Source of the DNA: an uncultured Collinsella sp.
GTDB lineage: Bacteria > Actinomycetota > Coriobacteriia > Coriobacteriales > Coriobacteriaceae
Reading direction: 5' to 3'
Length of the DNA stretch: 15,532 bases
Assembly (NCBI GenBank): GCA_959020035.1
Contig: CAUEQX010000029.1
Coordinates: 1-15,532 of the forward strand
In this document: positions 6,985 through 12,727 of the stretch, piece after piece
How the letters are laid out: each line of letters starts with the position of its first letter
Numbering within the stretch: the stretch's first letter is position 1
Position numbers and translations under genes: made by a program
The notes under the pieces: generated by a model
Seen by the model: the letters and a program-made list of their open reading frames with translations, nothing else
Told to the model about the DNA's origin: nothing
Databases searched by the model: none

Positions 6985-8186
6985 CGCTCAAGCTGGGCCA
7001 GCAGCTCCTCGACGACCTCGACGGCATCACCGACAACCTTGTACTGGGCAGCACCAAAAATGGGGGCATCCGGGTCCTCGTTGATGGCGATGATGCACTC
7101 CGTCCCACCGATGCCGGCAAGATGTTGGATGGCGCCCGAAACACCGATACTCACGAGAAGCCTGGGCGAAACCGATACGCCCGTCTGGCCAATCTGGTGG
7201 CGATTCTCCAGCCAACCCGCCTCCACGACGGGACGCGTGCAACCAAGCTCGGCACCCAGGGCATCGGCGAGCCTTCGCATCAGCGGCAGGTTTTTCTTGG
7301 AACCAATGCCGCGACCCACCACGACAAGGCGCTCGGCATCGGCAATCGAAGCCTGCTGCCCCCACTCCTCGGCGGGAATCGAGATCTCGACACGGGCCTT
7401 AACGTCTTCCGCAAGCATCACCTGGGTGATCGCGCCGGAACGGCCGTAGTCGAAGTCGGGCGCCTTAAAGATGCCGGGACGAACCGTTGCCATCTGCGGA
7501 CGGTGGTTGGGGCAAATGATGGTGGCCATCAAGTTGCCGCCAAACGCCGGGCGCGTCTGCTGCAGTAGGCCCGACTCCGCATCCATCGAAAGCACGGTGC
7601 AGTCGGCCGTAAGACCCGTCTGCAAACGCACGGCAACGCCAGGTGCCAGTTCGCGACCAAAAGCGGTCGCACCATATAGGATGGCCTCGGGTTTGCGTTC
7701 GGCTACCAAATCGCAGATCAAGCGGGCGTAGACCTCCGCATCGTTTTGGCGCAGACGCTCGTCGCGACAGGCCAGGACTTCGTCGGCGCCCGCGCAAACC
7801 AGATGCTCCAGGTCCCCAAGCGAGCCCTCGGGGCTTATGCCGACCAGTGCCACCAGACGGCAGCCGCGAGCATCGGCAAGCTCGCGCCCCTTGCCCATGA
7901 GCTCGTAGGCCACGGGAGCCACGGCATCGTGCTCGTCAGTCTGCACGAAGACCCAAATGTCTCGATATGCATCAAGGTCCACCGTACCAGCGGCCTCGTC
8001 ACGCTCGATCGAGATAGCGTTGACGGGGCAGGCGTCGACGCACCCACCGCATAGGATGCAGCCGTCGGTTACGCGGGCGCATCGGCTGGGTCGCTCGCCT
8101 TCCACTACGATGCCGCCCGAGGCACAGGCGCGAACGCAGCGACCGCAGCCGATACAGGCTTCGCTATCGATAATCAGTCCGCCCAT
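6981..8186 (-). CDS. etfA: Electron transfer flavoprotein alpha subunit with N-terminal 2[4Fe-4S] ferredoxin domain
   Basis: The 401 residues comprise a bacterial ferredoxin domain fused to EtfA. Two CxxCxxCxxxC motifs (Cys 11, 14, 17, 21 and 43, 46, 49, 53) should bind two [4Fe-4S] clusters. An adenine-nucleotide-hydrolase-like domain follows from about residue 75. The C-terminal FAD domain is canonical: VVVGRGIGSKKN, ENRHQIGQTGVSVSP, IGVSGAIQHLAGIGG, AINEDPDAPIF. This fusion is known from the lactate dehydrogenase LctC and caffeyl-CoA reductase CarE Etf subunits of Acetobacterium, in which flavin-based electron bifurcation has been shown. The ATG at 8186 follows the etfB stop directly and has GAGGGGA about 8 nt upstream. 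It is the last gene of the operon. Its stop overlaps the HD gene stop on the other strand, and no terminator is visible. Confidence 0.93.
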   Translation of the reverse strand: MGGLIIDSEACIGCGRCVRACASGGIVVEGERPSRCARVTDGCILCGGCVDACPVNAISIERDEAAGTVDLDAYRDIWVFVQTDEHDAVAPVAYELMGKGRELADARGCRLVALVGISPEGSLGDLEHLVCAGADEVLACRDERLRQNDAEVYARLICDLVAERKPEAILYGATAFGRELAPGVAVRLQTGLTADCTVLSMDAESGLLQQTRPAFGGNLMATIICPNHRPQMATVRPGIFKAPDFDYGRSGAITQVMLAEDVKARVEISIPAEEWGQQASIADAERLVVVGRGIGSKKNLPLMRRLADALGAELGCTRPVVEAGWLENRHQIGQTGVSVSPRLLVSIGVSGAIQHLAGIGGTECIIAINEDPDAPIFGAAQYKVVGDAVEVVEELLAQLER

Positions 8187-9002
8187 CTATGCCATCCCCT
8201 CGATAATCTTGGCAAGCTTTGCCGCCTGCTCGGACGCCGTCCCCTCAACGGTCTCGCACGTTTGGTCACGGTCGGGCACAAACGAGCGCACGACCTGTGT
8301 CGGCGACCCGGCAAGGCCGCAACGCGCGGGGTCGGCGTTCACGTCGGCGGCACTGACCACGCGCACGTCCGCCTCCTCCGCCGCGCGAATACCGGCAATA
8401 CTCGGCATACGCAACTGGCCAATCTCCTTGGCAGTCGTCATCGCGCACGGCATCTCAAGGTACACCGTCTCCTCGCCGGCATCGCATCCGTGAACGAGCG
8501 CCAGCGAGTCACACGTCGTAAAGCCCGCGCTTTGCACGCAGCTCACGTCGGTCACGCAGGGAATCTCAAAGGCACCGGCAAGCTCGGGACCAATCTGGGC
8601 CGTATCGCCATCCACCGCCATCTTGCCGCAGATGAGCAGGTCGAAGTCCTCGTCGAGCGCCTCGATGCCGCACTTGAGGGCGTAGGTGGTCGCCAGGGTA
8701 TCGGCACCTGCAAAGGCGCGATCGGTCAGCAGCAGCGCGTCGTCGGCACCGCGGGCGATGCAGTCGCGCAGCAGCGACTCGGTCGCGGGGATGCCCATCG
8801 ACACCACCGTCACGCGCACGTCCATGCCAAAGCCGATAAAGTCGTCCTTCAGCGCCAGCGCGCATTCCAAAGCGCTCGCATCAAAGGGATTAATGACCGC
8901 CTGCTTGCCATCGCGCACGATGGTATTGGTCTTGGGGTCCATCTTGACCTCGGTGCTGCCCGGCACGGCCTTGACGCACACCACCATATGGAAATCGCTC
9001 AT
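8187..9002 (-). CDS. etfB: Electron transfer flavoprotein beta subunit
   Basis: The 271-residue EtfB starts MSDFHMVVCVKAVPGSTEVK and includes INPFDASALECALAL, TESLLRDCIARGADDALLL and LLICGKMAVDGDTAQIGPELA. The DGDTAQxGP motif is typical of EtfB proteins of anaerobic, bifurcating complexes, where a second FAD replaces AMP. I chose the ATG at 9002, with AAAGGGGG about 9 nt upstream. A GTG at 9008, which would overlap the upstream stop as GTGA, is an alternative and adds two residues. With EtfA it forms the heterodimer that carries electrons between the FAD-linked dehydrogenase and NAD or ferredoxin. Confidence 0.92.
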   Translation of the reverse strand: MSDFHMVVCVKAVPGSTEVKMDPKTNTIVRDGKQAVINPFDASALECALALKDDFIGFGMDVRVTVVSMGIPATESLLRDCIARGADDALLLTDRAFAGADTLATTYALKCGIEALDEDFDLLICGKMAVDGDTAQIGPELAGAFEIPCVTDVSCVQSAGFTTCDSLALVHGCDAGEETVYLEMPCAMTTAKEIGQLRMPSIAGIRAAEEADVRVVSAADVNADPARCGLAGSPTQVVRSFVPDRDQTCETVEGTASEQAAKLAKIIEGMA

Positions 9003-9004
9003 CT

Positions 9005-10606
9005 TCACGCGCCCCCTTTCTGGACAAGCTCATCCAAGAGCTTCTCCGAAAACAGGTTGCCGCGACCCAGCTGCCCGTCGGGATCGAGCTGGAGCTTGAG
9101 CCGCGCCGACTCGACCATGGCCTCGTGACCGTACATCGTCTCTAAGAAGCCCGCCTTGATCTTGCCGACGCCGTGCTCGGCAGAAACGGCACCGCCCATA
9201 GCCGTTACCTCCGCAGCCCACTGGGCAAACAGCTCGCCACCGCGACGGTAGTCCTGCGCATCGCGCGGCAGGATGTTCACATGCAGATGGTTGTTACCGA
9301 TGTGCCCCCAGGCAGCAGATTCAAGCCCGCTTTCGGCCAGTGTGCGGCGATAGAGGACCACGACATCGGCAAGGCGTGCATTGGGCACCGACATGTCCGA
9401 ACCCAGTTTGGTGATGGTGGGATCCGTGCGGCGACGCTCGTCGATAAGCATATTGACGCTCTCGGGGACCGCATGGCGGAAGAACCGCTGGCACTCGCGA
9501 TCAACCTCGGTGCGCGCGACCCATGTCGCATCGTCGCGGCCACCCGCAAACTCGAGCACCCATCCCAGGTGGTACAGTTCCTCGGTCGCCTGGGCCTCGT
9601 CATCGCAGTCGAGCTCCACGTACACACAGACCTTGGCCTCTTTGTCGAGCGCCGGCAGCGAGGCAAACGCCGTCGACTGCTCGCGCTGGCGACGTAGAAT
9701 ATCCAGGGCGCCAGCGTCGAAGTACTCGATGGCAGCCGCATGGGACAGGACGGGACGCACGGAATCGGTAAAGGACACGGCCTTGTCTTCGCTATCGAAA
9801 AAGCAGCTCACACCCCAAACGACCGCAGGCGCCGCCTGCAGGGCAATCTCGAGCTCGGTGATAACGCCGAGCGTGCCGCAAGCACCGATAAAGAGGTCGA
9901 TGGCGTCCATTTCGTCCGCAACGAAATAGCCTGAGGCATTTTTTGTCTTGGGCATGGTATAGCCGGGAAGATCGAGCTCGAGCGTACGGCCCACTGCCGT
10001 CACGAGCGACAGGTGGCGGCCCTGGGCAAAAGCCTCGCCGCGCTGAAGCTCAAGCAAATCGCCATCAGCCAGCGCGACGTGGAGTCCCGTGATATGTGGG
10101 CGCATGGGACCGTAGGCGTAGCTGCGGGCACCAGAGGCGTTACATGCCGCCATGCCGCCCAGACAGGCAGATGCCTCGGTGGGATCGGTGGGAAAGAACT
10201 GCTCGGGGGCCTCTTGGAACTCCTCGTAGGCCTCAAGCGATGCCTGGTCCCAACCAGCAGTCGGCAGCACCTTCTTGCTCAGCTGCTTGCGCAGCTCCGA
10301 GAGCACAACGCCCGGCTCCACGCGCAGCAGAAATTGGCCTTGTTCATCGCGGCGAAGGCCCAAGTAGCGATTCATACGGGAAGTATTGAGGATATGCCCG
10401 CCGTGGGGCACGGCACCGGCGGCAAGGCCGGTTCGGGCGCCCTGAACCGTTACCGGGACACGCTCGGCATGGAGCTTTTCCAAAATGGCACGGACCTCGT
10501 CTTCCGTTGTCGGAAACGAGATGCTCGAGGCCTCGCCCGATGCGCGAGACTCATCGCGACCATACTCTTCGAACTCGTCGGTGAAGGGTTTGATGGTTGC
10601 AGACAC
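9005..10606 (-). CDS. FAD-linked 2-hydroxyacid dehydrogenase (LctD/GlcD type)
   Basis: The 533-residue flavoprotein belongs to the FAD_binding_4 / FAD-oxidase C family (D-lactate dehydrogenase, glycolate oxidase GlcD, LctD). The FAD-binding PP-loop is VTVQGARTGLAAGAVP (about residues 52-67), followed by TEASACLGGMAACNASGARS and GACGTLGVITELEIAL. The C-terminal substrate domain has the metal-binding GHIGNNHLHVN (434-444) and SAEHGVGK (475-482). It is longer than the usual 460-480 residues. The start is GTG with AAAGGGGGAG 5 nt upstream. It is the first gene of an operon with etfB and etfA, an order (dehydrogenase, etfB, etfA) that rotates the lctB-lctC-lctD order. Lactate is the likeliest substrate, but glycolate or another 2-hydroxyacid cannot be excluded. 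Confidence 0.9.
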   Translation of the reverse strand: MSATIKPFTDEFEEYGRDESRASGEASSISFPTTEDEVRAILEKLHAERVPVTVQGARTGLAAGAVPHGGHILNTSRMNRYLGLRRDEQGQFLLRVEPGVVLSELRKQLSKKVLPTAGWDQASLEAYEEFQEAPEQFFPTDPTEASACLGGMAACNASGARSYAYGPMRPHITGLHVALADGDLLELQRGEAFAQGRHLSLVTAVGRTLELDLPGYTMPKTKNASGYFVADEMDAIDLFIGACGTLGVITELEIALQAAPAVVWGVSCFFDSEDKAVSFTDSVRPVLSHAAAIEYFDAGALDILRRQREQSTAFASLPALDKEAKVCVYVELDCDDEAQATEELYHLGWVLEFAGGRDDATWVARTEVDRECQRFFRHAVPESVNMLIDERRRTDPTITKLGSDMSVPNARLADVVVLYRRTLAESGLESAAWGHIGNNHLHVNILPRDAQDYRRGGELFAQWAAEVTAMGGAVSAEHGVGKIKAGFLETMYGHEAMVESARLKLQLDPDGQLGRGNLFSEKLLDELVQKGGA

Positions 10607-10676
10607 GCGAACTCCCCCTTTAGCTAACTACAGTGTTTGCAGGGAGATGTTATCGCATCGTTTCGTCGACGTGTTC

Positions 10677-10687
10677 GAGACCGTCTC
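10677..10687. promoter_or_regulatory. Palindrome just downstream of the candidate -10 of the dehydrogenase operon
   Basis: GAGAC-C-GTCTC is an 11-bp perfect palindrome with a single central base, directly after the candidate -10 on the minus strand, over the expected transcription start. This is a typical repressor position, for example for a GntR/FadR-like lactate regulator, but no regulator gene is visible. Confidence 0.25.
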
Positions 10688-10688
10688 C

Positions 10689-10716
10689 ATAATTGGCGAT
10701 TTTTACGTTCGTGCAA
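10689..10716 (-). promoter_or_regulatory. Candidate promoter of the dehydrogenase-etfBA operon
   Basis: On the minus strand TTGCAC (10716-10711) and AATTAT (10694-10689) are separated by 16 nt. The leader to the GTG start would be about 75 nt. The match to consensus is moderate. Confidence 0.4.
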
Positions 10717-10907
10717 TTCGACGAGCGGCTTGATTTCCCCGGCAGACGATGCTTTTGACACATATGGCCCCGCCGTCGCCGACCGCGCGATTGTCGCTCG
10801 AAAAAAGTTGGAGTATTTTTTGCCGCCTTTTACCTGCGGAGACACCAATCCGTCAAGCATTTGGTCAGCAATTGGTCAAGTAGTGGCTGATACCGTCGGC
10901 ATCGACA

Positions 10908-10931
10908 GCCAAAACCGACAGAAGTTTTGGC
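10908..10931 (+). promoter_or_regulatory. Leader hairpin before the surface-protein cluster
   Basis: GCCAAAAC pairs with GTTTTGGC across an 8-nt loop, 10 nt upstream of AGGGAGG. A competing pairing GTCGG (10895-10899) with CCGAC (10915-10919) uses the last base of the 5' arm and most of the loop. No T-run follows, so it is not a terminator. Confidence 0.35.
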
Positions 10932-10952
10932 CCCAGAAGCAGGGAGGTTCCC

Positions 10953-11249
10953 ATGGCATATTACTGGCCCCAGTACGGCATCGCCATCGAAGTCGACGAC
11001 GATCCCCATCTCCTGCCTTTCGACGAAGAGGCATTCCCCGATACGACGGTCTACCACGTTACCACCGATGTGATCTGCGACCCCGAGTCGTTCTCGGCGC
11101 TCGCCCACCGCATCGCGCATATCCACGACATCGAGCTCCCTCCCGACTTCGACGAGCTTGTCTACTCACGCCGCCTGATGCTTCACATGCTCTTTGGAGC
11201 GAACCCGTCCACCTTTGCGCGCATCTATACCGCCAAGGATGCCGCATGA
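10953..11249 (+). CDS. Hypothetical protein, 98 residues, first gene of the surface cluster
   Basis: I do not recognise the family. The protein starts MAYYWPQYGIAIEVDDDPH, is acidic in its first half, has no signal peptide or membrane segment, and ends with a basic helix-like stretch SRRLMLHMLFGANPSTF. It should stay in the cytoplasm. The ATG at 10953 has AGGGAGG 5 nt upstream. Its TGA overlaps the next start as ATGA (11246-11249), so it is translationally coupled to the membrane protein that follows. The coupling implies a related job, perhaps regulatory or as an accessory to secretion, but nothing in the sequence shows this. Confidence 0.8.
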   Translation: MAYYWPQYGIAIEVDDDPHLLPFDEEAFPDTTVYHVTTDVICDPESFSALAHRIAHIHDIELPPDFDELVYSRRLMLHMLFGANPSTFARIYTAKDAA

Positions 11250-11755
11250 GCGCGAAGAAGCCACCCCACTTTGCAGGCCCGGGTCGTCGCAAGAAGCTCA
11301 CCGTTGCCTGCTTGGCCATCGTCTGTGCCCTTGTCGCCGTAGGACTATACGCTTGGCAGTCGCAGCCCGTACCCGAGGCGGGCGCTTCGGTTACGACGGC
11401 CGAGGGCAAAACGCGTCAGGAAATCCAAGATGAGCTCGACGCCATCGTCCGCGACAACATGATGACGATTTCGGTCGCACCGGTCGCTCAGCTGCAGGAG
11501 GACGGCAAGCTGCGCGTCAACGTGCAAAACGTCCAAGACAATAAATTTCCCCAGCGATTCCGCGTCATCCAAAACGACGAGACCATGTACGAATCCGGTG
11601 TGGTCGAGACCGGCAAGACAATCGAGACGTGCCCCGCCGGCGACATCAAAGAAGGCGAGGCGTACATCGAGATCCAGGCACTCGATGCCAAGACCCTCGA
11701 CAGCCACGGCAATCCGACACGTGTCAAGGTACGGGTTGAGCAAGCCGAGAACTAG
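11246..11755 (+). CDS. Membrane-anchored extracytoplasmic protein, 169 residues
   Basis: A short basic N-terminus (GPGRRKK) is followed by one hydrophobic helix at about residues 18-37 and an extracytoplasmic domain of about 130 residues. There is no cleavage site or lipobox, so the helix should act as a signal anchor. The outer part starts with a short helix (RQEIQDELDAIVRD) and continues as predicted beta strands with one Cys at 129. It resembles in layout small anchored proteins of Firmicutes that begin with a similar helix and carry an Ig-like domain near LPxTG genes; this is from memory and not verified. The true start is the ATG at 11246, coupled by ATGA to the gene before; the longer frame from 10637 is non-coding. 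Confidence 0.8.
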   Translation: MSAKKPPHFAGPGRRKKLTVACLAIVCALVAVGLYAWQSQPVPEAGASVTTAEGKTRQEIQDELDAIVRDNMMTISVAPVAQLQEDGKLRVNVQNVQDNKFPQRFRVIQNDETMYESGVVETGKTIETCPAGDIKEGEAYIEIQALDAKTLDSHGNPTRVKVRVEQAEN

Positions 11756-11807
11756 CTTTCCGGCCGACGCGGCACCGCACGCAATTCACCAGCATTCGTC
11801 CAATCAT

Positions 11808-11824
11808 CGCGGGGACAGCCCGCG
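11808..11824 (+). promoter_or_regulatory. Stem-loop upstream of the WxL-like gene
   Basis: CGCGGG (11808-11813) pairs with CCCGCG (11819-11824) across a 5-nt loop, 6 nt before the ribosome binding site AGAAAGGA at 11831-11838. It lies in the only gap over 20 nt inside the cluster (89 nt). No T-run follows. A role in mRNA processing or differential expression is possible. Confidence 0.35.
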
Positions 11825-11844
11825 GCGAATAGAAAGGAACGACC

Positions 11845-12444
11845 ATGAACATCACCAGGAACATGAACGGAGCCAGAGCGCTCGTCGTGGGCGCAGGGCT
11901 CGCGCTCGCACTCGCAATGGGCGCCGCCCCGACGCCAGCTATGGCAGCCGGGCGCGTTGGGACCACGAAGGTAATGGTCAGGACCGAGATCGACAACGTT
12001 GAGTTCAAAGTTCCGACGGTTATTCCCTTCGTCGCCAAGGCCGACGGCACGCTTCAGGGCCCCTCAGAAGACGCGACCACCATCGACAATCATTCGGCCT
12101 ACGGCATCCATGTCACCAACATGAAGATCGACGCCATGAACACCTGGACCATTGCCGCCGACGCCAAGGCCGGAACCGCGCAGAACTCCATCGACTTTAA
12201 GGTCGGCCCCGACGGCGCGCTCCAGAACGCCAGCGCCGCAATGCAGGGAACGGGCCTCGATCTTTCCAAGAATGCAGCCTTCGACATGGGCTACCAGGGC
12301 ATTGCCGGTGGCACGGACAAAATTAAGCTCAAGACAAGCGGAAACGTCGCCCGCGTCACGCGCGACATCTTCCGCGTAACCGGCGAAGGCGATCAGGTTG
12401 CAACGATCACCTGGACGGTCGAGCCCGGTGCGCACACGGCATAA
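11845..12444 (+). CDS. Secreted WxL-like surface protein
   Basis: The 199-residue protein has a signal peptide with a likely cut after APTPAMA (about residue 34), leaving some 165 mostly beta residues. Two Trp motifs stand where WxL domains have theirs: N-T-W101-T-I and, near the C-terminus, A-T-I-T-W190-T-V-E-P. WxL domains bind peptidoglycan non-covalently in Firmicutes; the last residue of each motif is Ile or Val here rather than Leu. The V-P-T-V-I-P-F stretch (56-62) and the N-rich region around 82-92 also recall small secreted proteins of this type. AGAAAGGA lies 6 nt before the ATG. The downstream gene starts inside this one. The assignment as WxL-like is by eye and of moderate confidence; secretion is secure. 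Confidence 0.75.
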   Translation: MNITRNMNGARALVVGAGLALALAMGAAPTPAMAAGRVGTTKVMVRTEIDNVEFKVPTVIPFVAKADGTLQGPSEDATTIDNHSAYGIHVTNMKIDAMNTWTIAADAKAGTAQNSIDFKVGPDGALQNASAAMQGTGLDLSKNAAFDMGYQGIAGGTDKIKLKTSGNVARVTRDIFRVTGEGDQVATITWTVEPGAHTA

Positions 12445-12709
12445 GGCCGTCGCCCTGGCCGCCGCCGTCAGCATCCTAGCGTTTGGGCCAGCCATGGCCT
12501 TTGCCCAGCAAGAACAGGCGCAGGCCGCCACGCAAGTGACGGTCGACCTCTCGGAGCTCGACCGCAGCGACCGCGAGGAACCGTTGGCGCAGACAGGCGA
12601 CAAACGATGGCTCTTGGCAGCAGGCGCCGCAGCAGCAGGCGCGGGAACCGCCGGCCTCGGTCTGCACATCAAACACAGCCAGAAACAAAACATGAACAGG
12701 CCGCACTAA
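12428..12709 (+). CDS. Very small sortase substrate with LAQTG sorting signal
   Basis: The 93-residue protein has a signal peptide (MRTRHKAVALAAAVSILAF, likely cut near AMAFA at residue 26). It ends in a full cell-wall sorting signal: LAQTG at 53-57, a hydrophobic helix (about 61-79) and a tail with basic residues (HIKHSQKQ). LAxTG is the motif used by class E sortases in high-GC Gram-positives. Only about 26 residues lie between signal-peptide cut and LAQTG, so the anchored product would be a short acidic peptide including VTVDLSELDRSDREEP. The GTG at 12428 overlaps the previous gene by 17 nt; its ribosome site is weak, so coupling is likely. A TTG at 12398 is a poorer start because it would add ten polar residues before the signal peptide. 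No sortase gene is in the window. Confidence 0.8.
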   Translation: MRTRHKAVALAAAVSILAFGPAMAFAQQEQAQAATQVTVDLSELDRSDREEPLAQTGDKRWLLAAGAAAAGAGTAGLGLHIKHSQKQNMNRPH

Positions 12710-12727
12710 ATTAGCTAAGGAGACCCC

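Larger units (their letters stand above)
10607..10952. other. Intergenic region between divergent dehydrogenase operon and surface-protein cluster
   Basis: The 346 bp have no convincing gene. Frames open on both strands here lack coding character. The region holds the candidate minus-strand promoter and palindrome given separately. A TTGGTCA heptamer is repeated in tandem at 10861-10867 and 10872-10878, with an 11-bp period. A perfect 8-bp hairpin (GCCAAAAC 10908-10915, GTTTTGGC 10924-10931) lies just before the ribosome binding site AGGGAGG at 10941-10947. The heptamer pair is on one face of the helix and could bind an activator of the plus-strand cluster. No clear plus-strand -35/-10 pair was found. 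Confidence 0.6.

Noticed and set aside
8262..9128. 288-codon plus-strand frame opposite etfB
   Set aside because: His/Arg-rich shadow translation of etfB, which is itself certain by its motifs.
10755..10760. Perfect TTGACA -35 hexamer
   Set aside because: No -10-like hexamer lies 16-18 nt downstream; the sequence there is GC-rich.
10637..11245. Upstream extension of the membrane-protein frame
   Set aside because: It runs through the intergenic region and out of frame through the 98-aa gene. The ATG at 11246 with ATGA coupling followed by a signal anchor is the natural start.
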